A stretch of 64,000 nucleotides of DNA from Trichoplax sp. H2 (taxonomy: Eukaryota; Placozoa; Uniplacotomia; Trichoplacea): the NCBI GenBank assembly GCA_003344405.1, contig NOWV01000079.1, positions 62,001 to 126,000 of the forward strand. The letters are read 5' to 3'. Shown here piece by piece: positions 43,101-55,886 of the stretch (the first letter of the stretch is position 1; each line of letters starts with the position of its first letter). Below the pieces are notes generated by a model that had not been told where the DNA came from, made no database searches, and saw only the letters and a program-made list of their open reading frames with translations. The translations under genes and the position numbers were made by a program.

Positions 43101-45629
43101 TCTATCTTGATAACTGCGAGACCTTATGCGATTAAAGACATCAAGCTATCCAAAAATCATCAATTTGGAAAATATTTTCAATTGCAACAATATAGTAAAA
43201 AGCAGCTTAAAATTTATATCAGCAGATATATAGAAAAGATTAGGAATAAAATGAATGGTGATAAAGGATTGCAGCCAAATCAAAATGAAATTGTAATGGA
43301 AGTATGGAATAATTTAAAAGGAAACAAAAAAGTCACATCAACTTTAGGTATCCCTCTTGAAAGTTATATTTACTGCGAAATTTTGGAAAATCAACTTCGT
43401 GAGTGGTTAAGCAAATCAATTAGTTTGAAGAATATAAAGTCTATTTTAAGTAAACATAGTTCAGATAGTACTGTAAAACTTTTCCAACAATTTTTCAAGG
43501 AAAAGCTTACGTTATATTTTAAAAGACACCTTAAATTCGACAACCTCAAAATAATAAAATCATCTTCATATATTTTAGGAACTTCCTTTACAAATACATT
43601 ATCAGCATACGCATTCAAGCAAGCTTTTAATTTAAAAGATGATCTTTTTATTGATAAGTGTTTTGATAAAATCCAATATATAGATGAAATAACCAAGGAA
43701 TTACCAAACACTGGCTTGATATTAAATGTTGATAATTCTGAGCCAAATCTTCAATTTATTCATGACACATATCAAGACTACCTCGCGGCAGTATTTCTCA
43801 TCAAAGATATTCTGCTAACAGATGATCTTCCTGACACAATTAAGGAGTGTATAACAAAGCGTTTATATGATCCAAATTACAGATTGTTCTTCAGGTTTGC
43901 TGCTCAAGTGAGTATTGGTGAAGAACCGATATTACCAAAACTTGATAAAAAACGCAAAATAGTTATATTCAGGTTATGGAAACTATTAACTGAAAAGGTG
44001 GATATTATGGGTGCTGGTTCCCGTAGATTATTTTATGATTGCTTACACGAATATACGAAAGACCAAAGGGAAAAATTAAAATCCTATTTAGCGGGAAATG
44101 AATGGGCAACTGAATTAATAGAATTTATCGATGAATATCGAGTGATTCGTGCCGAAGATAGCGAAAGAAATAGTCAAAATGATCAAAATGAAAATGAAAA
44201 CGAAGAAGTTGAAAAATTCACCCTGCTGCTGGATAATAGTGATCCAACTCTGACGAATAAAAAGATGGAAATAACTGAGCCTAAATCGACGGCTATACGT
44301 ATTGAATTGTTGCAAAATAAAAATTATGTTTATAGTTACACATCATCTATATTACAGGAATGCAATGCTGAAGATGTTGCATTGAAGTTTGAAGAAGTAA
44401 CTGAAGATGACCTTGAAAGTTATAAATATTGGGATATTGACGGTGGCTTTTCAGCTATGGCACTACTGGGTAAAGCCTTCACGCAAAAGTTAGCAGACTA
44501 TTTTATATTCAAACTTGATCGGGATCCGGAGTGGCGATTTCAAGAAGCATTCCAGGCTATTGAGCTTTTGCATGATAAACTGCGTAGGTTAGTTAGAACT
44601 GATAGCGAAAAAGCCATGAACGCATGTCTTAGCGTAATTCTATGTTTAATAAAAAATTTCAATGCTCCAAAAGTAACAATTGATGACAACTTACGTAAGC
44701 GAGTGAGAAAACTTTTGCAAAGAGCACATAAAAACATTTTTCAGAATTTTTTTCAGTTGAAAACTAAAATTTCTGATATGTATCAGTTAGATTCCAAAAA
44801 TTTATTAAGTATGTTACTTTCACAAAGATGCTTGAGTACTAGATTTAAGCCTATAATTACAATCCTCCAATCACTATTCTGGATAGCTTTGGAATTAGAA
44901 TTCGCAGTGACAGTAGAAGAGAATGATAAAATAATATTTTCAAAGATAGAAATTTTTCATTTAAGCGTAAAAATACCTAAGGACGGGAATAATGCGATAG
45001 AAAGTATTTATATGGCGCTACAGAATTACTTAATAGAAAAGCTAAAAAAAGAATCTGGCAATAAGCTGAAAGAGTTGTTTACTACTAAAGAAGAAATATG
45101 GCAATTTCTACTTGACTCGTGTGGAGAAAAAATAGTGAACTTAGCTTTACCCTTACTAAAAGATCAGGAAGGAAATATACGATGCGAATTTATTACAGAA
45201 TTCATTTCTGATGGCGAAAAAGCTGCAGCATTATACAAATTCTTGCATCGAAACAAATTAATGACGGAGGAAATTGCAAATCTGCTGTTAACAAAGTGTG
45301 AATTATATACGACCGAAAGTGCTAGGGGGGATTTCTGGCCGGCTTACGGCGGCATAAAAGCAGTAGCCTATGTGGGGGAATTCTTTAATGAAAGATTTGC
45401 TTCCTTTTTGCGTATTCGCGCAGGAATGTGGGGTAATATTAATGTTAATGTAGAACATAGTAACCTTTTACTAGCTGTTCGGGCCTTGCAAAAGATTGAA
45501 AAAACCCTAGATAGTAGGATAGACGATAATTATTTTCATCAAAAAGCTCTAGAATCTGTTAATAATTGTTGGAATGAACTTCCCAAACACTGGACAGAAG
45601 AAGCATTATCACGTATAAAGCCCTTCTAA
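40190..45629 (+). CDS. NACHT-family paralog B, full length but with a one-base frameshift
   Basis: The first frame runs from ATG 40,190 to a TGA at 41,870 and the second from before 41,856 to 45,629. Alignment to the 1,947-7,124 protein is colinear if one base is skipped near 41,837: ADSKNTLS joins NLLQPIVKEAND and restores the exact spacing between FIIIDCL and KLVLLL. The N-terminus keeps the nuclease-like residues (E71, DD79-80, Q93-A-K95). In the second frame (numbered from 41,856) the NACHT motifs are AGHGKT at 313-318 and LLLDAFDE ending at 394, followed by HDTYQDYLAA and the two WxxxGG modules (YWDIDGG, FWPAYGG). More than 1,800 codons are otherwise open, so the lesion is recent or a sequence error. 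Its 5' part also supplies the N-terminal tag seen in paralog A. Confidence 0.8.
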
Positions 45630-47680
45630 TGACTATACAATTTAATCATATATTATTAATCCATTTAAAAATTCATTTCGATAATAAACAACCAATTTAA
45701 TCTTTTCTGTTGATATGATAAACAAATAAAGCTCCGCTTAAATTGACATACATCCGGTAAAAGATTTATTTAATTAACTTTGATACTTTCTTTTTATGAT
45801 ACGTAAGCTCGTTCTAATCATTGAGTAATATTTAATATTGTTTGTGTGAATTGACGTTTTATTAATTATCATTTCTTCATATAATCTAATTAATCTTTAA
45901 TTATAATGATAAAGTACTGCTAGTTTTGTTAAAAATAGATTTCATTATTTAATTATATGATTAAGGTGTTAAATTGTGATTTTGTGTTATGAGTTAAGCT
46001 TTTTATTAATTCTAAATAATAGAGGTTATTAATTAATTATCTTGTATAAAGTCTTTAACGACAATATTCATATTAATTCCTATAACATTAGAAGGATAAT
46101 TTTACTTGTAGTGCTCCAGGAGTTTCTGACAAAACTATAAAAATTTCGAACCTGAAGACCGTTTTTAGTTAGTTAGTCGGTTAGTTTGTCAACTAGTTTA
46201 TCAATTATTATTGAATTACCAAGACTATAATCTTGGTTGTCAAGATTGCTTCAGTAATAAATAGTAGTAATTCTCTGACTACCTTGTCTATACTATCAGT
46301 GATGTAATAACTATGCTATAGTATTTAGTTGTCGGAACTGAACTATTTGGTGATTATAGCTAATCTCGTCTCTCTAAGTCAGTAAGAGGCGTTCTTCGTT
46401 AGAGTTGGTGTGTGTAGACTTATTTTGTGACTAGTGGTGTGTGACACTGCTATTAGCTAGTAAGTTCCAGAATGCAACTTACGAGTATGTATTGGATTGT
46501 AGATTATTAGCCATGTTTAGTATGATGTCTGATATAGTCTATAGTTTATCATAAGCCTTATTTAGTAGCTCATAGGCACAGAATATAATTGGAGATTCTA
46601 CGATAGAGTATCGATGACCATGTACCGTACAATATAATGTTGAGTCTTTATTGGTGCTAGAGGTAAAAATAGATATGTAAGGCAACTGATAGATTAGAGT
46701 ATGGTTAGTTCTTCGTCCTTTGGCAGGAAGAAATAATGTCTACAATATGTAAATACTGCAGCAGTTCCATATTGGATTATAAATGGTTCGCTGTAAAATG
46801 GTATTACTAATAATAATCTGAGTATGTATCAATAAGTAAAATGTTGCTGTCCACATTTTGGATGCAAATGCTACGAAGAGTATTCAAGCAAGTCACTTGA
46901 GATTAGTACATTTAGTAGATCTGTCTAAAAGTCTTTCTAGAATTTTATTCGGTTAGCGTGATGAAGGGTTCGAAGAGTCAGATAATGTGGTTTTAGTTGC
47001 CATGCCGAGAATTGCACAAGGAGCTTAAGAAAAGAAGATACTTTATTGTAGAAAGTAGTTAGGTACAATGTGATAATAGCGGTAGATCAGCGTGGTAGCA
47101 GCCGTGAGTAAAGTGTGAATACTAACTGTGACTAATAATGCAACTAAAGAAATTTAAGGTAGAAAACGGCGATATTTATAGCTATGGCATTAGAACACAT
47201 GCAGAGAACATGATTGTAGGATTAGATACAACATATACCAAACAGGTTATAGAATAGCAGATGATTGTAGAAAATAGCGAGGACTGTAATAACTATATGT
47301 AGTAAGCCATATTTGAATGTAGAGCGAACAGACTGTAAATGTGTCTGTATTTAATAGCAATACAAAATATCTATATTTAAGAGTAGATTACAGTTACAGT
47401 ATAATCCAAATACACTACAGTTAGAGTTGAGCTTTGTGTAGAATATTTTAGTATAAAGATCTAAGTAAAGTTCTAATTTTCTATAAATTTTGAAATTTTA
47501 TGATCGGCCATCAATTACACTATGTGGACATTTTGATGACTTTATAAAATCATGGATTTCATAAAGCAAACCGCATTACAGATTGGAATGATTTCTTCTA
47601 ATTATAGCTGAAGGGAAGTATTGTTTTGTATTTTCTAGTTGATTAAATGATATTTTTCATCAAACTAACTTTTGTATATT
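45630..47680. other. 3' flank of paralog B and gene-free spacer
   Basis: 45,630-45,790 and 46,490-46,860 are copies of the paralog A flank. 45,850-46,450 has no counterpart there. 46,900-47,470 is noticeably rich in 'gtag' and 'aatag' words on the plus strand, but every frame is interrupted. No gene is supported. Confidence 0.45.
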
Positions 47681-48400
47681 TCGAATGCAATTTTTTTTAA
47701 TCATTTTCAGATTGGTGTTTAAAACTTTTACTCCAAGTGATATAATTTAAATAATCTCTCAGTTTACTCTCGCTATTGCCTAATATATATAAAAATAGAG
47801 GGAGAGACAGTTATCTTGTTACCATCGAGTATGCTAATGCAATCAAAATTGAATTTTTTTAATCATTTTCGAGCAAGCGCTTAAATCTTTATTTTAAATG
47901 AGTTAAAAATTTCATATTTTAATTAATCCATTGCCCAAGTACAATGAATCGGATTAAGAGAGCGAGTTAACTTGAATATTTGAGTTGATTCTTGTTACAA
48001 GTCGTATGGTAATGCAGTCAGAATTGTATTTTTAGAATCATTTTCAAGTCAGTGCTTAAAGCCTCGAGTTCAGGTGATATGATTTCGAAATTTCACAGTT
48101 TACTTACTCTACTATCCTAGCATACTGCAATGAAAAAGGAGAGTGAATCATTTTGAATAGCTAAGTTGGTTCTTACCACAATGATCTGGATTGGGTTGTT
48201 AAAGCGTTTTCAAGTTGTGTTTTTAGACCACTAGTTCTAACGATTCAGAAATTTCAGCTTACTTAATCCGCTACTTTCATACCGTATATTAACATAAAAT
48301 GAGTGGAATGAGTTATTACCAATGATCCATTACCCAATTTAGTTGCTCCTTGCCCCAATTTCGTAAGCTAATGCACTTAAATGAAATAATACATCCCATA
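47680..48400 (+). repeat. 180-bp satellite, block 4
   Basis: Units near 47,690, 47,850, 48,030 and 48,205 with the same landmarks as block 3. It lies beyond the right end of the large duplication. Confidence 0.6.
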
Positions 48401-48779
48401 TATTAACTTCAAAAACCAGTAAATGCTTTCTTTCTGATTCTGAAATACCGATAAATTCATGATTTTGCTTACTTGTATATATGCCATGACGGAATTTCTG
48501 ATCTATTATGTGCTGTGGCAGGCTTCTTAATAAAGGGAGTCAAGCTAACGGATTTTGAAATCATATCATAAGAAAATTATGATTTAGAATAACCATTTCA
48601 AGGAAATGGCTAATCATGAAACATAAAGCGATTGAAAATGAAGCTGCTACAGGACGCAGTTTACTCAAAGATAGGATATAGCTCTTGAAACTTTGCTCTA
48701 TCCTTAATAGCTCTGTTTAACTGTTTCAGTTTTTGCAAATAAAATCTACTGCAAACTTGTTTTGAAGCTTCATTATTTA

Positions 48780-49150
48780 ACAATCAAATTGCAGTTGGTA
48801 GAAAGTTAAATGATATCCTAATTATTGATATAGATCAATGAGAATTAAACTTCTATTAGAAAATTCGGTGGCCCTCATTGACTTACTGATCGCTGAATAC
48901 ATCTCAGTGAATAGCCAAATAAAAATCTTTTCAGGTCTAAATCAGTTGCAAAACACTAATGATTCTTAATAGATTAAAAATGAGAATATTATCGATCTTG
49001 TATAAGCAATAACTAGTCCATTATTAAGCTTCACTTAAGCATAATCATTGAAACGAATTATACTATATTTCTTTTCTGATGCCTTGCTAGGCAGTTCTAA
49101 ATGCTCACCAAAATAAAATAGAAACATATGGAGTCTAAGATAGAACATGA
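48780..49150 (+). repeat. 370-bp direct repeat, copy 1
   Basis: Diverged match to 50,466-50,845 (shared 'ctaattatt', 'tattaagcttcac/atgtaagcatag', 'tttcttttctgat', 'agttctaaatg'). The pair brackets the second copy of the 1.3-kb repeat. Confidence 0.6.
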
Positions 49151-49159
49151 TCATAACAA

Positions 49160-50465
49160 GGCTTCCTGGTAGTATATCGTACTTTTTAATTTAGATTTCA
49201 AAATAATCTATTCCATTGTTGATTTACCAAGATCCCTTTCTTAATTCTCATCGATAAACAGATACTAATGACTAAATATATCGCTAGAAGAAAGCTAGTT
49301 AATGACTATTGCAGAAAAGAGAGAAGAAATCAATTCTAGGCCGAGATGATAATGACTGTGCATTAACAAATTAATCAGCCTTTACCGTAGAATAATTAAA
49401 TAGATAATCAAAGCAATCATGAAATCATCACCATTAAGAAGCTTTTAAATACGAAATTACAACATGACTACTTTTAAAACGGTTATTAGCTATCAGAAGT
49501 AATGAAGCTAAGATTATTGGTTAGCAGTAAATTCTAGTGACTAACCATTCTAAGTGATAAGTCTGTCGTCACTGATTAACACTACCTTAATGTTAATCAC
49601 TTTCAAGGCAAAGAATTGCACCAGCAATAATTTGATTGGAATTAAAAAGATCCTGCCAAAACTGATTCAATTTTAAGCTTAAAACGTGAAAGAAACGATC
49701 CTAGACATCTCTTTCTCTTACCATATAAATCCAAAGGTGGATGATCTTGATTTTTCTATTTAATCAATTTATCCGGCAATACCCAGTACTCACGAAGGCA
49801 GCCAATATGGTTTCGATGCAGGCCACTATTAACCCGCTTAAGAGAGCTTTTATTTTAACCATAACCGCATCAAGATGGTCATCATTTACCTCATATGTGT
49901 TTACATTTTCCAACAACGGAATGATTTACTATTTTTTCCAATTGCTGGATGATGACTTACAAATGTCCCATCCCATAACCGTCTCCTGGAAAGCATTTTT
50001 GAGGGAAAAGATATCTTTTCAGAACTGTCATTAAATAAGTAACGTAATTGTATCACATAATATCATGTAAAATTTAGCAATCTGCTAATACTGCATGATA
50101 GTTAGAGATATAAAGCATTCTATGCTGCTCTATTTTTTACTGCTTGTGATCGAACGTATGCCTTTCTATTTAGAAAAATGCTTTTGCACATTTTATTAAA
50201 ATTAGAATAGAATTAAATATTAGAGGCTGATATAGAATACCTTTATTTTTAGTTGAAGTACTACATTTTATTCGCACCTTATTTCAACTCTCGTTTAAAA
50301 TCTATAAGTGATGAATTACTTTTAATCTAGTCGGATAAGCTGATATTGATCAGTTTATCCAATGCCAATTTTTCATCAGATTGTCTACATTTCAATCATC
50401 ATCTGACCATTTCTTTTGTTGAGATACTGAATAAAAATACGGAATACTAAACTCTCGGACTGATT
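49160..50465 (+). repeat. 1.3-kb dispersed repeat, copy 2
   Basis: Counterpart of 29,545-30,890, with many small indels. It contains a decayed version of the 79-codon frame. Confidence 0.7.
49690..49950 (+). pseudogene. Decayed copy of the 79-aa hypothetical ORF
   Basis: Read in the frame equivalent to 30,087-30,326 it keeps SIYPA, HEGSQYGFDAG and FNHN but has several in-frame stops. An unrelated frame happens to be open at 49,741-50,034 and is not taken as a gene. Confidence 0.45.
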
Positions 50466-50845
50466 TTTTTGATTGCATTGGCTAGAAGGTTAAATAATGT
50501 TCTAATTATTAAAATGGAGCAATGGGATTTAAACTTCAATTAGAAGTTGAATGCCCTACATTAAGTTACCGATCCTTAGATTAAATGTCAACAAAGGATA
50601 GTGGGTTAAAATAGGTCTACTTGTAAATCTGCTACAAAAACTAATGACTATTAATACCCTAAAGTTGGATATTTAAAAATACTGTCGATCATGTATAAGT
50701 AATGTCTTATGCTTTATTAAGCTTCATGTAGGCATAGTCATTCAATCGATTCATGCTATTTTTCTTTTCTGATAGCTCGCTCAGTAGTTCTAAATGGTCA
50801 TTAGGGTGAAATGAAAGCATGAAATCTAGGATAGAATCTTAAACA
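50466..50845 (+). repeat. 370-bp direct repeat, copy 2
   Basis: Second copy of 48,780-49,150, 1.69 kb downstream. 50,846-51,140 shows nothing coding. Confidence 0.6.
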
Positions 50846-51140
50846 TCAAACTAAGCCATTGAGTGAGAGGTTCATTCACTTTGATGTTATTCTGGCTAAT
50901 ATTACATTAATAATTGAAATGCAATATAAGTTCGAAACTATCTATTCACAGAAGATTCTTATAAACATCTCTAGAACCTAATACTTTTATTACGTATAAT
51001 ATTGATATGAAGATCCATTACAAATACAAAAATAAATAAAAAATAGATATTACCCAAGATAATGCCTCTTAGATCAAGATACAATACTGACTACATCGAA
51101 AAGGAATCGAGATAGATCCATTAGTTCTAGTCCATCTGAC

Positions 51141-53823
51141 TTAGTAGTCAACAGGAGGTACTAAATCTTTAATATCGTCCATGTGTTTATAGAGATCCGC
51201 ATGGGCGCTATCATAAACTGGTCCTAGAGCAGCTTTGACATTATCATGCCATGCTGCAACTCTTGGTCGATGCTTGCCTACGTAGATTCCAATAATATCA
51301 GGAGCAATAAACTCTCCTATTGCCATCAAGTCAGCAATGGATATTTCATCCCCAGCTATAAATTTGTTATCTTTCAAGAAATAACTTTCAAATGTATCCA
51401 ACACCCGCTCCATAGAAACAATGGAGGCTTTCTTTTCCTCTTCGCTAACCTTCTGGTTATAGAAATAGGGAGTATAAATCTAAAGATGTGAAGGGAAAAT
51501 GACAGGTTAGTTTAACGTAGTTCAGAATTGCTTTACTTTCAAAATATATTTGCACATTTCGTAAACTCACATAATTCATGATAACGAGTAAGCCAGCATT
51601 ACATCTAGCATTCAAGTGATGCCAATGCAGATATTCATTAATCCGAGCTCGTTTCTTCATCTCACTAGGATACCAATGGTCTGGTGTTGAGAATGCTTCA
51701 GCCAGATATTGCAAGATGGCAACACTGGAGCCAGTGAAAAGAAGAAAAACTGTTATTGAATAGCGCGCCTTCGCTATCGATCAAGCAGAAAACATTTTGG
51801 CTGCACTATGGACACACTCAGGTATTAAAATGATTCCCTTTTGTGTGAAATACTGTGCAGTCTTATAACTTAGAAGGTTAGATGAACGCAAAGGTATCAG
51901 CGCCATTAGGATCTACATGTAATATTTTATCCAATTATTTTACAAGCCTAAGCAGCTTATCCTCAGCAAGTTCTTGCTTGCTTACAATAATACTGTAGCC
52001 AATTTACATTACCTCTCAAACAGCTTTAATTCTCCATGGGTAATAGCAGGTACAGTCTGAGTTGCAATGATCTTTTTGTACTCCTCTGTTCGGTTAGCAT
52101 CTAAAATCGATTACATTGCCGAAATTATGCTTGATGAACATTGGATCACTATTTGCAAAGTAGTCAGCAGGTATTCTCTATTTCTTACAATGTTATTTAA
52201 GATATAAAAGTTACAGATCTGATGCCACTACAGTACATTAAAATAATCGTTGTAATTAATATGTTGAATAAAATACTATATGCGGCGTTTAGTAAGATAG
52301 ATAGTCATCTTCTAGATGAAAGTATACCGCAAGCTTAACAGATGAAACATTAAACACGGTCTAACTCTTTCCAACCATTACAACAAAAAAACAACTACTA
52401 CTATTTTACCACAGCGTTAATAAAGAAATGATGCTCAATTAATATCATAGCATAAGCCTAATGTCTTCAGTTGTATCCATATTATCTAATTCCGGTTAGT
52501 TTGTTATAGTAGAACGAAAAAGTTACATAAAGAAAAAGATCTAAATTACTTAAATTTGATAAAATTCAATAAAGGGCTCCATTTCAGAATCGTTGGAACG
52601 CCTTTATTGGACTTTAGCATCCGAATGACTTTTAGTTTATAGAAATGATACCAAGACAACAAGACTCGTAATATTAACCCTATCATCAATAATCTGCTTG
52701 ATTCCACAAAAGGCATAGGTTTAGCTGATATTAGTCAACATGTTTTTATGGTAATAGCACGATTTAGCTGCTAACGTTTTCAATGTTAGCGATTTATTGA
52801 CATGGAAAGTAGAAATTCAACATCCATTTAAGCTGTAGACTTAGTATATTGGGAGGCATTGCACGATTTGCTTGACGTCTTGTAGCAATATTTGAGCATT
52901 AATTTGAATTTATCGACCGAAACTCCGCAAGAACAAATCTATACGACTACGAGAAAGTATTTTGAGAATCGGAATTGTCAGCATCTATGGTCTACTAGCT
53001 GCAATAAAGTCACAAGCCGAAGCAAGCACAGTCATGATTAGTATCAAGCCGTTTTAGCAATAACTCGTGTGCTTTTCAGCAATCCGTTAAACGCAATAGT
53101 GTCTAAATTACCATAAGTATAAATAGATTGCTGCTACCAACAATAAACGTAAAATTAGAGAATCATTAATAATGCATAAATTATGATCGAGATGAATGAG
53201 TAACTCCAAGCTTTAGATATGTCTCTGTATGGATATATTCCGGCCATTTCATCTTAACTGTATACTTAATCTATTTCTACAAATGATCGTAAACTATCTC
53301 TATGTACCAAATTCAAGAGTATTTCTTTAAATTATAGCAGTACTGGAATGTACTGTTCTGCATATGGTCTAGTTTATCGATCTGAAGCATGCAATAAATT
53401 GGGCAAATCGTTTAATTAGTTAGTAGGAGAATCATTCTTACTAACAACAGCTACCCAGTTAACTTAAATTAGAGGATCGTTACGGTAGGATAACACTTTG
53501 ACAGGACTACCGTCGAAATTAATACTACTACGTTTATACTTGCTAACAAATTTCCCAAATGAATTAAAGGAAAGTAACGTATTACTCCATATAAGCATTA
53601 TACGCTTAAGGGTATATTATCTAGTACCGTATCTTGTTTAAGGTAAAAGAGTAATCAATTTGATTGAAACAGAAGCTAAAGCAATATAATGTCATTGGGA
53701 AAGCATACCGTTTAATAAGTCGACATATTTTGGCTCATAAGGAATGTTATTGGCGTCTAGAAAAATCTGCACAGATCTACAAGGTTCTGACAATGGATCG
53801 AAATAAAATTCAAGCTTGGCCAT
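51141..53823 (-). CDS. Theta-class glutathione S-transferase, copy 1 (frameshifted in exon 2)
   Basis: Four exons with GT...AG borders: 53,823-53,709, 52,100-52,014, 51,724-51,571 and 51,479-51,141. Exon 1 begins MAKLEFYFDPLSEPCRSV, the theta-type N-terminal motif with the expected catalytic Ser before xPCR. Exon 2 carries TQTVPAI, exon 3 SVAILQYLAEAF and DHWYPSE..RARINEYL, and exon 4 FIAGDEISIADLMA, the GST C-domain N-capping motif. The enzyme would conjugate glutathione to electrophiles in the cytosol. Exon 2 is 87 bases, whereas the sister gene's is 88. One base is missing at about 52,019, changing CTGTTCGAGAG to CTGTTGAGAG just before the donor, so the spliced frame breaks. All other exons have the same length as in copy 2. 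It is either a very young pseudogene or a sequence error. No 5' regulatory site is recognised. Confidence 0.75.
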
Positions 53824-54520
53824 GGAGAATAAAGTTTCTAGTCAATAAAAATGATCAAGAATGAATAGTGATAGTGTAAATCATGTTATGGTAGGAACTA
53901 AATGATGTAGCAATTTCAGCACGGTAAAACCTAGAGTGCTTCAAAAAACATCACTTGTTCCCTTATAGTACTTAAATCGTAAGAAAAATTAACCGTTAAG
54001 AAATACTCATTCATTGCCTATAAGTATGCAAAGAAAAAAGCCATGTTGTCGCTACAGCTTCGGACAGCATGATCGATTTAGCGACCATAGAAGCGTCCTA
54101 CACTGCAAATTCGTTTCTGTGAAACTCTTCGCAACGAATAGACATACTGTATTCTCCAAGTGTTAATCGAATAGTATGAACGTATTAAAAGTAAGAAATG
54201 CTGCGTTATGATTACAGTAATGACTAGAACTAAGTTCTATCTTCAATTTGATAGGAAAAGTTTTATGCAGTACTGCAAGTTACTACCAACTAAACACTGT
54301 TATTACGTCTATTGAGCAGCATAAAGCTAGCCCTACAAGGCTACAGGAGTTGATTAATTATACTTACCTTTACAGTTCTTGCAAGTCGAAATCGTTTGAA
54401 TCCAAAGCAAAGCTGGTTTACGAAAGATTGGAATCTACTATAAGCCAACAGCCTTATTAAGAAGAATAATAAGGCTATAGGCTGCAGGTGGTTATTTCTA
54501 TAGCATTCAACGTTGACCTT

Positions 54521-54600
54521 TACGATGGGTGCGTCCATGTCGGCATCAAAGTATCCGAGCGTCTGTAGTTTCTTTTGTGCTTGTTGTTTTTCCTCCATGA
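54521..54600 (-). other. Exon-like block upstream of GST copy 1
   Basis: On the minus strand this reads MEEKQQAQKKLQTLG, then DADMDAP. A related block sits at the same relative place upstream of GST copy 2 (58,258-58,335). The differences preserve the frame. It may be an exon of an unrecognised gene or a conserved 5' element of the duplicated unit. The stretches 53,824-54,520 and 54,601-55,030 show nothing else. Confidence 0.3.
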
Positions 54601-55029
54601 CCTTTTCCAGATATTGACTCGTATTTTAAGGTAAAGGAGAACATTCTCAGCCTTTGCTCTTCTGTACTAGTATGCTGTTGTAGTAAAGCTAATAAAGACT
54701 CTAAACCCTGACAAATAAGAGCTATCAAAACCAATATTCTCGTAGCTCGCTTTTCCATGTTGATGCAATATAAAAGGTAATAGAGGATGTTTAAAAAATA
54801 ACAGTCCACGCCAATGTTATCAAGGTACAGTAGGATACGAAAGATTATCATAAAATTAAACGTTCATACAAAAGTCGATGAATTCGCTACTTGTATTTAC
54901 ATTTTGATGCTGCAAAATGAATATAGACAGCTTATAAAGTAAGAATTTACGCCAATGTTACTAATATAACTTTTTGCTATTATCATAGGTGGTAAACACC
55001 TAATGGCTATAGCCGAGAGGATCAATGAT

Positions 55030-55340
55030 GTACGATATCCATCACTGATACGTTTTATGTCAGACCGATTTGACGAATATCGCTACCTTAGATTGCTTAA
55101 TGGCCGTAACATTCCTATTTGAATGGGAAGTACTATATCAGGTCTTCATCTTAAGACAATTTCTAATCTATTGAGTTTCTATCGAGATGTAGTTATCACT
55201 TCAATGATATATCCATTACTGAAACGTATGATGCCGGATGCATTTGTTGAATAACACTCCCTTGATGTATCTCAATGGCCGTAGCAACCATACTCCATTC
55301 AGAGGTACTACAGTAGTTCATAGTTCTTCATCCAAAAGCA
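55030..55340 (+). repeat. Two-copy tandem repeat, period about 172 bp
   Basis: '(c/t)actga(t/a)acg...gaata' at about 55,041 recurs at about 55,213, each followed by 'ttaatggccgta'/'tcaatggccgta' and a 'gttcttcat' type ending. It is non-coding. The 55,341-55,886 sequence after it holds no gene. Confidence 0.5.
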
Positions 55341-55886
55341 ATGTCTGATGCATGCAGCTTAATTTACGGCCAGTTATACCATCGATAGATTGACTGTACG
55401 TCGGTAGAATTCAGTCTATAGAATGGCAGTGCCATTTATCTTCTCCATTTTAAAGATTGTCTTGATATTACAACTACCTTTAACAGATTAAATTGGAAGT
55501 ATGACATTGACTATCTTGACCTAAACATTAGGCAACAATATCGAATGGATGCACCATTATTCATCTACTTTGCAGTTATTTCCAGTTAGATGTCAGTTTA
55601 ATCCATAGCAATACAATAGATGTAGGACTTAGCATATCAGAAAAGGTCCTTACCGACGTTTACAAGGTTTCCTCATTTCTAATTATCATAATTGCATAAT
55701 TAATTGATTCATTTTATAATTAATTGTCATGATATATTATCTAGTCCTATATTTCTAGAATCTATAAAATCACTTCGAGATCAATGGTAAGCACTGGAAT
55801 AACTTTCAAAATGATCATACTAAGGGCAAAGTGTCACAGTAACTACGTACAAAGAATAAAGTGAAGTTCATTACAGTCCTTTCCAA

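Noticed and set aside
54248-54460. 70-codon ORF near the GST genes
   Set aside because: It has no homology to the GST exons or to the second duplicated unit, so it is probably chance.
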